A stretch of 64,000 nt of DNA from Endocalyx cinctus (Eukaryota; Ascomycota; Sordariomycetes; Amphisphaeriales; Apiosporaceae): positions 3,052,171-3,116,170 of the forward strand of contig BCKC01000002.1 in NCBI GenBank assembly GCA_001600455.1. Direction: 5' to 3'. The position numbers were made by a program, and so were the translations under genes. The notes under the pieces are model-generated. The model worked only from the letters and a program-made list of their open reading frames with translations. It searched no databases and was not told the DNA's origin. The first letter of the stretch is position 1. Every line of letters starts with the position of its first letter. This document shows positions 25,813 to 36,465 of the stretch, in pieces.

Positions 25813-27235
25813 CCTATCAAACTTTTCAATAAAGATCTCCCAAAAAGACGGGGAAAGTAAAAAAAGAAATAGGGAAAATCAGAAATTAAAATTTTCTTTG
25901 AAGAAAAAAAAGGAAGAAGGTATATCTTTTTTTTTTTTTTTGATAGTGAGGTTTACATCATAAACGCGGTTGTGAACAAGTATGCGAGTATGCGAGTATG
26001 TAAAAACACGTTGATGGAAGTGTGAGACCAATTGGCAATTGATTAGGTGAAGGGAGAGTGTAGATAATTTCTTTCTATCATCTTTTCACCACCGTGTTCA
26101 CTGGGTATTTGTAATGTCACGAATAACGTGAGTTGAGCTTCTTGTACTGCAATAGACTTAAGGTACTCGAATACCAATAATTTCTGCAAGACCTTTCCCT
26201 CGGTGGGATTATAGACATGTCTTACATTATCGCCATATACACCTCCCTTGGACACTGCAGAGTGCGATTATATACGGATTAAGGAGAAAACATAGGTATT
26301 AATTGAGTAGCGAGCATAATGATGTGCTTTCTATTTATTTGGATTCAGCATCATCATAAATTCAGCACCTTTCGCGTCGAGGGGAGGGCGATGGGGGAAT
26401 ACATGGGATCAGACATCACAATCTGTATATTATCTTGTACACTATTAAGATGTACCATTCTTCAGCTGCCTAGATACTCACTAGTGGGAGTCGTAGGGTT
26501 ACCGACAACGATTTGAGTATTTGTCTCAAGCTGTGCCATACGTATGCCAACGCAGTAGGATTTCGAGCCATTATATTAATATAACGTTATAAAATTTAGT
26601 ATCAAGATTCGAATTTGTGTTTCACCAGATATTTCATTCCCATAGTTATATTTCTTAGAAGCTGTGTACATATCATGTTTTTTACTCCCTTAGCTCGAAG
26701 GGGCAAACAGACTACCTTAGGGATGAGGTATGTAGGTATTTGTCTAAGGTGTGAAGAGAGTAAAACTTCTAGCTGTGTATGTATTTATTTTTTACCTTCC
26801 TTCTCATACCATATCAACTCGAGGTGGACAGTGTACGTGTGACCCTTGAGATTAGTACAACTTGCGTGCTACTTCAACAGCTAAAAAAGAACTTGTTAGT
26901 TGTTCATTTCCCGCCGACCACGAGGGCCGTTGACTTGATTTTCAAAAAGCTTGAGTCAGAACCAAAGTCACTCTTGTACCTACCTGTCTGATTTTACAAG
27001 AAATCGCCAGGCCCCTAATCCAACTCCTGAAAAGAAAATAATAATAACCATACTTGCCACTTTTACCTTTCCGTGACCGACCCGGGGTTACTCAAAAGGC
27101 ATCTCTCCCGTTTCTTTGCTTCACTCTCATATATCTACTGGGAAATCAGAGGCGAGATTTAGCCAAAGCAAACAATAAAAAGAAAGGAGGAAGAAGGCGC
27201 TGCTTCTTAATCGTACGATCATAGCAGGAGTCGAG
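25813..27235. promoter_or_regulatory. Shared upstream region of the two DUF5672 paralogues
   Basis: 1.4 kb between divergent start codons, with no convincing gene. It contains A/T homopolymers (for example T run near 25927-25941) and tandem TATGCGAG copies near 25980-25998. The small frames at 26043-26991 look random. Confidence 0.45.
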
Positions 27236-28509
27236 ATGGACGACGCGAGACGTCTTTACGGGAAAAGCAAGGCCGTGGCTATGACCCTCTGGTCGCGAAC
27301 CACTCGCCGTATGAGGATAGGCAGTGCGATCATTCTCTTAACGTAGGTTTATTCTTTTCATTATATATGCAACGTATCACCTGATGGAGAGATATTAACC
27401 TTTTTTTTTTTTCCAGGCTGGTGACCCTTTATTCCTTCACCACTATTCACGAGGTAGAGGTGCCCATGCCTCACCTTCGTCTCGAATACCCGGAAATCGC
27501 GGCCAACTCATCGCCGTATAACCAGAGTAAAGTGGCCCTTCTAATCGAGAACCGCGCCCTCCCGACCATCGCGCCCCTGATGCTACATTTCATCTCCGTG
27601 GTGCCACCGGACTGGCGATTCCGATTCATGGGGTCGGACGAGTCCGTCGCCTTCATCAACCAATCGGTAGCGATCCGGGAGCACGTCCTCTCCGGCAAGC
27701 TCGACCTGACGTACATACCGACCAACATGTCGACGGCCGGGCAGGAGATGATCAGCCGGTTCCTGACGAACCTATGGCTGTACGAGACGGTCCTGCGACC
27801 CGCCGAGTGGCTCCTCGTCTTCCAGACCGACAGCATGCTCTGCGCCAACAGCCGGCAGAACCTGAACGACTACCTCGAGTACGACTGGGTCGGCGCCCCC
27901 TGGAACCCGTCCGGCCGCTTCGGCGGCAACGGCGGCCTCTCCCTGCGCCGCGTCTCCTCCATCGTCGAGGTCCTGCGCGATCAGGTCCGCGCCGAGTGGT
28001 CCGAGCCCGAGGATGTCTGGCTCACCGAGCGGCTCGGCCACCGCCCCGGCGCGAAGATGGCGAACGGGACCTTGTCGCTCACCTTCAGCGGCGAGATCAA
28101 CCCGGGCGTCAAGGAGGTCGCCCCGCCGCCGCCTCCCGAAGGCGACGAGGGAGGTCCCGAAGCGGGCGTGGACGACTGGCGGAACGGTTTCTACGAGCCC
28201 ATGGGATACCACACCGGTGGCAGCGGTAGCTCGCTGTGGGGATCCATATGGGGCACGCCTGAGCTGAGGAAGCATATATGGGATTACTGCCCCGAGATGA
28301 AGATGACGCTCGCTATGGATGCTGCTAATTACGTTCCGGGAAACTGCCACTCGCATTGGAAGAAGGATACTATCGACGGCGCTCTCTTGGGTGATATGGC
28401 GACGGATGGGGGCGTTGATGCGATGGGAATCGACGATTTCGGATACGGGACGGAAGTAATCGACGGAGTCCAATATCCAATGCTACCTCCTTTTCTGGTG
28501 CCTTGGTAA
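27236..28509 (+). CDS. DUF5672-type membrane protein B (paralogue of A, function unknown)
   Basis: Two exons, 27236-27342 and 27417-28509, joined in phase 2, giving 399 aa. The ATG at 27236 lies just upstream of a hydrophobic anchor (IGSAIILLT-LVTLYSF). The core matches its neighbour: SKVALLIENRALPTIAPLML, ISVVPPDWRFRFMGSDES, AEWLLVFQTDSMLCANS, YDWVGAPW, GGNGGLSLRRVSS and a C-terminal MGYHTGGSG/LWGS/WDYCPEMK block. It is about 55 aa longer than the paralogue because of an acidic, glycine-rich insert (near residues 285-310) and a longer tail. It lacks the second intron present in the paralogue. The middle of exon 2 is very GC-rich at third codon positions and casts long antisense frames. Role inferred only from layout: a Golgi/ER lumenal enzyme, possibly a glycosyltransferase. 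Confidence 0.82.
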
Positions 28510-29000
28510 CGCTCAGTGAGTCGACACTAAAGACTTGATATGCACAATTTCTATTGAAGGAAAAGTGAAACAAACTGTATTATGATGTATGAATTAGGAT
28601 ATTATCCAATACCAATCAAGCCCATTAACCGCCAATTAGACTTATAAAATATAAAACTCAAAGTGACAGTGTAGGATGAGTACCCTTATGAATCTCTTCC
28701 ATCATCGGGAAATAGACTAATGCTTATTTACTTCAAGTCATGCTGGATGGGGAGAGAACGTCAAGAAGCTGCCTATGCTGTAGATCTTCACATCGTTTGT
28801 ACCGAAGCCTAAGGAAAACTGAATCCTGTTAATTGGACAATAGTAATGGGGTCTTATTTTATTTTTAATACATAAGGTCTGTTATAGACACGCTAGGTCA
28901 GCAACCCAAAATGTGCAAGAATGGTATATATAACATCTTCTCTTCTTCTTCACCTAATCTCTTCCATGTAACTTTCTCACAACGCAACGTAAACGAGATT
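28510..29000. other. Intergenic region between convergent genes
   Basis: 491 bp between the stop of the DUF5672 gene B and the stop of SEC12. AT-rich; no gene seen. Confidence 0.5.
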
Positions 29001-30866
29001 TTATAGAGCCTCGCCTACAATGTTACCAATGGCACCGCCTATCTCACCAAACAAAATGCCTTTGAAGATGGTCTCACCCATGTCTTCAGCCCAGTGTCCG
29101 GTCTTCTTGAGACGTTGTCTCCATAGATCTTGGTCTTTGGGTTCGAGGTTTTCCCACGGCGTTGCAGGACCGTGCGCTTCCTCGTCATGAGAGCCGACGT
29201 GAAGCGTAGGTAACCCTCCCGGACCAATAGCTGCTAAATCATCGTGTCGGATAACCACGGGTTGAGCCTCGGATTCCGATTTCGCCTCTGATAGTAGATG
29301 TTCAATAGTCTTTTCCCTCAAGGGCATATTTCTTAAGGGAACTGTCCACGAAGCCGGGAGATATCTGTTCGCGCCGAGAATAGGCGTGGAAGTAAGGCCC
29401 TTGGCCTCTAATAATGTTTGCCCGACGAGCCCAATGATAAGGAATATCATGGTAACCAGAATTATGATCGTCATAGGGGATTCACCTTGCGCTTTCAAGG
29501 CAACTACGTAACGTGTGGGTTTCGGGGGACCGCCTTTTCTCGCCGACGAGGGATCATCGTTGTGCTTCTTTAGGGGTATACTATGCACCACGGTGGTACC
29601 AACCACTCCGACGCTGGCAAGTTTAATGTCAAGATCTTTTGTTTGACTCTTAGGAGGTGGTGAGAAGGAGGAGAATGATAAGCTAGTGATGTTGGAGGGG
29701 TGAACAGATTTCAATATTTTGACGGGAGCAAGATTGGCCAACAAGTCGACGTTTGCAGCGCTCGAGTGGTCCATGGTATATAGGGATATCGATGCGTCAT
29801 TGCCGGCGACGGCGACGACAAACTGCCCACTGCCTTGCTTGTCTGAAGGCGTCGAAGGTGGGGAAAGGTTTTTCACGGCGAGGCCCGTGGCCTTTGAGAC
29901 GGAACTCGGTAAGCTCGCCTTGATGGATAATCGCGCATTCTCCTCGTCTCCTGTGGGTAAACGGTAACCGTGCAGAGCTACGCCGGACGACTTAGGGCGA
30001 TTGACGACGGTTATCAAAAACCCCGGTGTTATATAGCGCAATGACTTAAAAGTCGATTTGCCATCCTCTTCGGGTGGGATAGTGTAGACGGATTTAGGTT
30101 CCGATACCTCCTCTTTAGAAACTTCGACGGTAAAGATCTCATGTTCATCACAATAAGCCAATTGATATGTCTCAGGACCCGTTTGAATAACGTCTAGATC
30201 CATCGCTTCCTCGGGTATTTCCAGCACACCCCGAGTTTTCCACCTCGATCCCCCAGGGTTAAGGACATCGAACAGAGCGATCTGAGATTGTTTTGCAAAG
30301 CCAGTCGCAACGGCGCCGAGCTGTGGGAAGTTCTCGTAAGGTGTAGAAAGGCGGGTGAGTCGTTGGTAGTAATCGGTGCCCGAATGCATGAACAGCGCAT
30401 CACGCGCGACCTCGGAGATTTTCACACCGCTAGTCTTGGCCGACCTTCCTGGTTGAGTGATGCCGAGAATACGAAAATGATCGTTCTTCCCCTTTTTTAC
30501 ATCGTCTAAACTCGAGTTGACGCCGGCGAAGATGTGAAGAGTTCTATCTTTACGAGGACCGACGGCGAGGGATGCGACATTATCTTCGTTGGGACTTAAT
30601 TCGAGGTCGGCAAGCTCTGATAATTCGGTGGGAGAGGATATATGGAGCAGAGACTATAAATGGGGAATAGCTTCAAGTTAGAGTCTTGACTATTATTATC
30701 GGCACTTTTCTTTTATTATTTCACTCACGATTTTATTGCCAACGCCGTTACGTCCCGCTCCACCACCGCCAGCGACAATTAGATGTTTTGGATCTGCTGG
30801 ATCAAAACCGCAAGCATAGAGAGGATAGGAGAGGGAAAGTTTCGCACTGGGTATAGGATCTACCAT
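29001..30866 (-). CDS. SEC12: SEC12-type guanine nucleotide exchange factor for Sar1
   Basis: ER membrane protein that loads Sar1 with GTP to start COPII coat assembly. Two exons, 30866-30729 and 30653-29001, phase 0, giving 596 aa. The cytosolic part is a WD40-like propeller. Near its start is the family-defining loop GGGGAGRNGVGNKI (33-46), which matches the potassium-binding loop essential for exchange activity in yeast Sec12. A single membrane span lies at about 440-461 (TIIILVTMIFLIIGLVGQTLL), followed by a 135-aa lumenal tail, the usual type II topology. The first exon ends exactly after the GNKI of that loop. The target GTPase gene, SAR1, lies about 11 kb away at 41531-42500. Confidence 0.9.
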
Positions 30867-31537
30867 TTTGAATTTTGAATGGAATGGATTATTAAGTAAT
30901 GATTGACCCTTTTTCCTTTTTAGATAGACAGATAATAGTACAATAAGTGAGCAGATCTTTAAGTTCTTAAAAAACAAAAATAAAATAAAAATAAACAATA
31001 TGATACATTAAAACATGATATATTACAGATATAAAGAATAAAGAATTGAAGGAAGTGAAAGGAATCCTTTGTAAAAGTATATGTTGTCCAAAATGAAGGA
31101 AGCGCCAGCGATAGGATGGTGATAATGACGATGATGTAGTGCCTAGGTGCTACCTAAGTTAATCAGCTAGCCACTAATAGGTACTTAACTAGGCATTTAA
31201 GTACCTAAGCTTACAGGTTTAGCGTTGAGCTGAGCACAAGTAGACACCTATGTATTTATTACTTATCCACTAGTCCACCCGATAGTAAGCTATGCATGTA
31301 AGCTGATCCGTGCTCGCTTTAGAGGTTTATCACCACAAGCTCAAGAGGAAGCCCTTTGCAGTTCAAATAAGTAACATCATGGTTAGATATTTGTATGGAT
31401 ATCGAAGATATTTCATTTGGTTGAAATAAATATGATATTTGAGAAAGAATTCATAATTCCAAACTATCAGGGTTGATTCGAACAATCATTCTAAGCCTAT
31501 ATTTATATAAACAAGTTTACTGGTACCACTCCCACCT
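30867..31537. other. Gene-free stretch upstream of SEC12
   Basis: 671 bp containing the SEC12 upstream region and the 3' flank of the intradiol dioxygenase. It includes a block rich in CTAGGTGC/TACCTAAG/GGTACTTAA words at 31140-31215, like the larger block near the right edge of the window. Confidence 0.5.
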
Positions 31538-32562
31538 TCATTCTTCACTCAACGTAAAATCATACTCCAGCATCCACTTAGCCTTGTTCTTCTTCTTATC
31601 ATCATCCGCGGATCTCTCCTCTTTAAACTCAACGAGCAGCGCATCCTTAACGGCGAACACGGCGTCGTCTTTCAGGTACTTATCCTCGCGATCGAAGACC
31701 TGCGTCGTCAGCGCCCGGAACCCTTCGGCGCCGACGACGAAGTGGATGTGGGCCGGGCGGTACGGATGGCGATCGAGGAGGCCTAGCAGCTTCCCGGCCG
31801 GACCGTCGTCCGGGATCGGGTACGGCGTCGGCCGAAGGCAGTAGAACTCGTACCGTCCGAGCTCGTCGGTCCGGAACCGACCCCTCAGGTTCATGTCCGG
31901 CTGCGTCTCGTCCTGCTGCTCGTACAGCCCGTTGAAGGAGCACTGCCAGACGTCCAATACCGCTCCCGCTATCGGCTTCCCGGCGTCGGATGCAGAGATC
32001 ACCCTCCCCGATACGCGCGTCAGCAGCGGTGATACCATCTCTTGCCACTTGGCCTGCCACGAAGCTGATATGATGCTGCTGCCGTTAGGGCGGAACGGCG
32101 CTTCGGCGCGATAAAACGGCCCTAGGACGGCCGACGGGGTCGTACCCTTGTTGCGCGAGAGGACGGTGGCTGTGATCTCGTCTACGAGTGATTCGAGTCC
32201 CAAAATATCGCAGAGAAGGACCGTCTCGTTCCGCTTGTCTGTCGACATACGCCCTGCCTCGTTGATCTATCGTGTATTCATCCTCGTTAGCAGGCGAACA
32301 ATACTACTAAGGCCTCTCATGGAACCAGGAGCAAAAAAGCCCGAGTGGAGGAGAGAGGAAGAAAAGGGGAAGAGTTTACCATCTCGACTCCAGCCATCCA
32401 TTCCGTTATCGTCAGGTCCACTTCTCGCGCGAAGTCGTGTAGATGTCGAAGCAGACTCGGCATAAGCTGCTTGAGTCGGGTGTTGGCGTTCGGCCCAGTG
32501 GCTGTGGTTACATTTTTGGTGAAGTTAGGGTTGTAATATGGACCTCCATTAATGGTCTCCAT
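31538..32562 (-). CDS. Intradiol ring-cleavage dioxygenase (catechol/hydroxyquinol 1,2-dioxygenase family)
   Basis: Non-haem Fe(III) enzyme that opens an aromatic diol between the two hydroxyls; hydroxyquinol or catechol are the likeliest substrates. Two exons, 32562-32380 and 32266-31538, phase 0, giving 303 aa. The helical N-terminal dimerisation domain (LTITEWMAGVEM then INEAGRMSTDKRNE across the intron) is typical of catechol and hydroxyquinol 1,2-dioxygenases. Catalytic landmarks are VLGPFYRAEAP, the DVWQ-to-GLYEQQ segment with iron ligand Tyr176, RPTPYPIPDDGP with Tyr210, and RHPYRPAHIHF with His234 and His236. All four iron ligands are therefore present. The C-terminal tail is lysine/acid-rich. 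The gene lies 1.3 kb downstream of the Rieske-type gene on the same strand, and a TTCCGA-N4-TCGGAA dyad lies about 140 bp upstream of its start. Confidence 0.92.
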
Positions 32563-33864
32563 TTTGTGATAAGGTTTTTTTTTTTTTTTTTTTTAATGAG
32601 TATGCGGTGATGCTTTATTTTCAAGAGATCAAGGGGACTAGTACTCCCCCAAAATGCTTAAGAAGTTTTCTTTTCCAAGGTATGGCGTATGAAAAAGAAA
32701 ACTTCCGAACCGTCGGAAATATCGATTGCTCGTTGGTTGAATTGCCGATGGTGACTTCCGAGTCAAACCTATCTATTCCTTAGGGAGTGATCACCGATAT
32801 TCAGCTCAAATGAAATTCTATAGGTGAATAAGAAGAGTTACACGGCCGTAACACTTCCTATTTTCGCTGATGTGAGATGCGGGCTTCAGCTCTGTTTATA
32901 TGATCGAGGGTCGCCGTATGCCGACGGCGGTAATCGAAGACGTCTTTCTTCAACTGCCCTTGAGGTCTTCCCCTGAACCTCACGGACAAGATTTTAAGTG
33001 AAAATAAGTCTAGTCATTCTGACATATCACTTCAGACCTGTCGAATTATCTGGGTTGAGAGGCAGAAACGACGCCTTACCTTCTTACAGGGAGTCCCTCG
33101 AAACAAACTTATCAGGTTAGGTATGGGGCCAGATGGCGGGTAGTAGACATTCTTTGTTAATTTCTAGTTGAAAATTACGAGTAAACCCGATATACGAAGC
33201 AAGTCCAGAAGATCTTGCAAGGGGAGTGGGAAGAGTTGGCGACGGGGAAGATAATATGTCGGGTTATCTGTCAGACCATCTGAATTGTCACCGCCGGCCC
33301 TGAGCATATCAGCCATCGCGTGGCTGCATGCGACTCTATACGAAGGTATGATAGGGAGTTACTTGAAAACATGGCTTCAAGTATAAGAGAATGACAGCGC
33401 CTAGTCGCTAGGAAAGATGCTTATGAAATGGAACACATCATCTCGCCCTAGTAAGTTGGTGGCTGAGGGAAAAGAAAACACCAAACGAATCCTGATGTTA
33501 CCAGTCTTCTCGCCTCTCCTGTGCCATTTATGTCTTTAACGACGTTGTACGTCAGCAGTTATATTATCTGCTGTGGCAGGAAAGCATATACCCGGATGGA
33601 CCCCTGATAAAAGCATGATCATCATGTCAGACATATAATGGTGCATGAAAAAAATTTCAACCAAGGCTCGGGAAAAGCTTGTGCAGAATATGTATGCACA
33701 TGTATGCAAAAACATGAAGCTTTTTTTGCTCAATATCATATTCTTATTGGTTTAATCTTCCCAGCAGGATAGTAAGTGAAAATATATTGACAGTCAAATG
33801 ACAGCGCATATAATTTAGAGAAGAAAAGAAAAATCAAAAAGCAAAGTAAAGAATTGATCTCATA
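32563..33864. promoter_or_regulatory. Upstream region of the intradiol dioxygenase gene
   Basis: 1.3 kb without a gene. It contains a T run at 32577-32594, the dyad at 32703-32718, and a second dyad CGCCGT-N6-ACGGCG at 32912-32929. The frame at 33536-33739 is random. Confidence 0.5.
32703..32718. promoter_or_regulatory. Dyad TTCCGA-N4-TCGGAA, candidate regulator site
   Basis: Perfect 6-bp arms around ACCG, giving CCG-N6-CGG, about 140 bp upstream of the intradiol dioxygenase start. Fungal Zn2Cys6 regulators bind paired CGG triplets, so this is a plausible operator. Assignment is inference. Confidence 0.4.
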
Positions 33865-35116
33865 TCACAAAGCGACCACCCCAGTCCGTGCTCCACCTTC
33901 CCGTTCCCGCTCCCGATCCCGTACCCGTACCCGATCTATCTCCTTTCCATTAACCGTGCCTTGCCCACGTTCTTTCTTAAACTGATCAACGACCAAACTC
34001 CTGACCTTCTGCTGATAATGACTCACGCCCGTCTCCTTGACCGGGTTCAGGATCCCCTGGCAGTAGACGCCGCGCCGGAGGTTATCCTGGGCCTTCTCGC
34101 AGAGCTCGTAATCCTCGAGGGCGACCTTCCTGACGAACCGAAAATACTCCTCGAACCTCTCCCCTCCCTCGGCGTTGTAGTAGTCGAACTCCATCCGCGT
34201 GACGTTGGGGTTGTCGTCGCGCGCCGGGCAGACCCGGAATGAGGACATGCCGCCCCCGTACACGTTGAGGGTGCAGACGGGGAAGAAGTACAGGAACAAA
34301 CCGTCGTCGGGCTTCTCCGGATCCGCTACGTGGCGCGAGTAGTTCCCGTGGTTGTGAACCGCGTACGACGTCGGCGGGTACAGCGCCGAGAAGGATCGGT
34401 GCGTGTACTGGCAGTGTAGACACTCCTGGTAGCCGTCGACCCTGGATACTGGCGTGTTAATACTCTGCCGTGCTCCCGACTCGTTGACGCGTGTATGTGG
34501 CAAAGTATAAATAATCTTTTGATAGAGGTGCGAAATAAATGTAATACAACTCGATAGAAGTAATAAGATAAATACTCACATCGTCTTCCAGTTGAAGTTC
34601 CCTTCGTACGATAAAGTCCGCCGATACGGTAATTTGGTAAAGTCGACGCGGTCGAGTAGCTCTTCAAGCCCGGGGAAGAATTCCTCAAAAGTCGGTGCCT
34701 CGTCTGAGAGGGCCGCGAAGAGCAGACCGCTTGAGGTTAGTTTATGCGGCAGATCGCTTTCCTGAGAAGAAACATTGATATTTAAGTCTAACTATCCGAC
34801 CATGCCTGGGTTGTATAACATCATATACATACATCCGAGCATCTAAGAACCTGAAATCCCCCTTCGTCTTTCTTGACGACTAATTGAACACCAGCCATCT
34901 CGTACGTGATAGGATCCCCATTGGCAAATTTGGTAACGGGGCCAAGTAGATACCAGGACTGATGCACTTCCTGGTCAGCGTATAGGACCAGGGGTGATAA
35001 GAGCGTGGTAGGTTTTTAAACAACATTACCTTAAGAAATACGGCTCTCTGTTCTAGCTCATACAACGGCTTGGAACAGTACCACGAAGCTGGAAGAGTCC
35101 TGACGAGGGATGTCAT
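33865..35116 (-). CDS. Rieske-oxygenase catalytic subunit lacking the Rieske cluster
   Basis: Resembles the alpha subunit of choline/betaine-type Rieske oxygenases. Four exons, 35116-35030, 34958-34833, 34761-34580 and 34441-33865, all in phase, giving 323 aa. It begins like the family (LPASWYCSKPLYELEQRAVF, then SWYLLGPVTKF). The flanking strands of the Rieske fold are present (YEMAGVQLVVKKDEGGF and LTSSGLLFAALSDEAPTFEE), but the segment between them has shrunk to about 16 residues and holds no CxH or CxxH pair. The mononuclear-iron site is intact: NWKTMVDGYQECLHC with Glu138 (bridging), His141 and His146, then Asp242 in LEDYELCEKAQ. The tail carries an Arg/Glu repeat (RVRVRDRERERE). Without its own cluster it would need electrons from another protein; the divergent gene at 36466-37960 is the obvious candidate. 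Alternative: a degenerate or repurposed family member. Confidence 0.85.
33898..33936. repeat. Imperfect hexanucleotide repeat within the coding tail
   Basis: About six copies of CCCGNN (plus strand CCCGTT, CCCGCT, CCCGAT, CCCGTA) in the last exon of the Rieske-like gene, encoding alternating Arg/Val/Asp/Glu on the minus strand. Probably a slippage-prone disordered tail. Confidence 0.7.
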
Positions 35117-36465
35117 TTTTGGAGGGAATGTGGCATACAAACAATCAATAGAAGACTGACTATCTCTCTAGATATTCCTACGAGGTAAAGAGCGGAGGGA
35201 GAAAAAGGGGGAACTAGAAAACTTGGATGAAAAAAGTCGTCTCAGGTCTTCGCGCTCGGCATCTGTGAGCGACGTAGTGTTCCCTTCTTGAGTTACCAAT
35301 CCAGCCAACCCACTATAACTTGCGAAGACATGACGGAGAAGAAAACTTGATCGATCAATCCTCGAGGTCACCACCTCCCCTCTAAGGTTGTCCTCAGCCC
35401 ACTTCCCACCTGGCCAACCTATCGGTTCTTTCGTCCCGAACCCGCTCGCAAAATGATGCTATCGTGAGACCACGGACCCAGACGAATATGCCCACCTGGG
35501 GCAGGATTTCACCCTGCGATAGGCTTGGCAAGGTTATTTTATTTCTTAAAATCGAACTAGGTTATCATGGCATGGATGATCTCGGCCAATGGTCCGACGG
35601 GGAGTTGTATTCGTTTGAATTTAAATATAGTCATTGAATTGCCATCATTGGGCGGATCGGCATACCGTGATCGGCAACAACCTTCTCTTTTTTTTTTTGC
35701 CCCTCGGGAACTTTAAGATGACAAGCAGGGATTCGGAGTATAATTCGGGTATTCGGTGTGAGAAAACAGAAAGAAAAAAATTCTGAGGCATCACACACAC
35801 CCAAACTGCCAAAACGTCGTGGGATTATACGATTACAACGATACGTTGACTGGTTCAAAGCATCTTATGTCGTAAACATGACATGCAGAGTACCACTCCC
35901 CCGTGCGTGGGAAACTTCGGGGGTTAGGACGAAACTAAGTTGAAGTAGTATCACCTCGGTAATCACCTTTTTAACCACCCCCCTCTCTTATCTTGTCGTG
36001 TGCGTTGACTATAGGCCGATCTCCTCTGAAAAAAAAAAAAGATGTTGGGCTAGCGTGCCATTGAGCGGGCCGCTCAAGTCTTCGGCATGCCGCTATAAAA
36101 AAAAAAAGTTCCATGCTGTGGAAAAAAACCAGGACGGCCCACGGTTTTATGATACGATGTGTGGATTTAGGAGTTGGAATCCCCCCAACTGCTTCTATAG
36201 GAAAGGATCGTGTGATCCCACGACGGGAAGTCGAGTTGTCAGATTTTACTTTTGACAACTCCTGCTTCTGAGACGTCACTGCATGGGGGGAGTGGAGGCT
36301 TGACGTCGTAACATCCCATAGATTTAGCAAGTTGACCCTATCTCTATTTCCCTTAGTATAGATAGGCCACGAGAGCGCAGCTCATGCACCTGCCATGATT
36401 CCGTCTCAGTGTAGATTGATATTATCAACATTAGTATACTCTCTGAACTTAGACACGCGGGCAAA
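35117..36465. promoter_or_regulatory. Shared upstream region of the two Rieske-type genes
   Basis: 1.35 kb between divergent starts, with no convincing gene (frames at 35168-35374 and 35631-36330 look random or are interrupted). It contains a 17-bp dyad at 36061-36077, a CGG-N4-CCG at 35658-35667, and several A/T runs. It is the natural place for co-regulation of the pair. Confidence 0.5.
36061..36077. promoter_or_regulatory. 17-bp dyad TTGAGCGG-G-CCGCTCAA, candidate Zn2Cys6 site
   Basis: Perfect 8-bp arms with a 1-nt spacer; the core is CGG-N1-CCG. It lies about 390 bp upstream of the membrane-anchored Rieske gene and 945 bp upstream of the catalytic gene. A symmetric site in a bidirectional promoter suits a shared Gal4-type regulator. 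No such regulator gene is in the window. Confidence 0.45.

Noticed and set aside
27772..28473. 233-aa minus-strand frame opposite the DUF5672 gene B
   Set aside because: Shadow frame produced by high GC at third codon positions.
31460..31490. GATTCGAAC-like word reminiscent of a tRNA T-loop
   Set aside because: No matching acceptor stem, D-arm or anticodon arm could be drawn around it.
34762..34832. Missing Rieske domain hidden in intron 2 of the same gene
   Set aside because: The intron is only 71 nt and contains stop codons in frame; it has no Cys/His cluster coding potential.
35168..35374. Possible extra upstream exon of the Rieske-less gene that could restore the cluster
   Set aside because: It contains no CxH or CxxH pair, and the family sequence already begins at the chosen start (LPASWY), so it cannot supply the missing domain.
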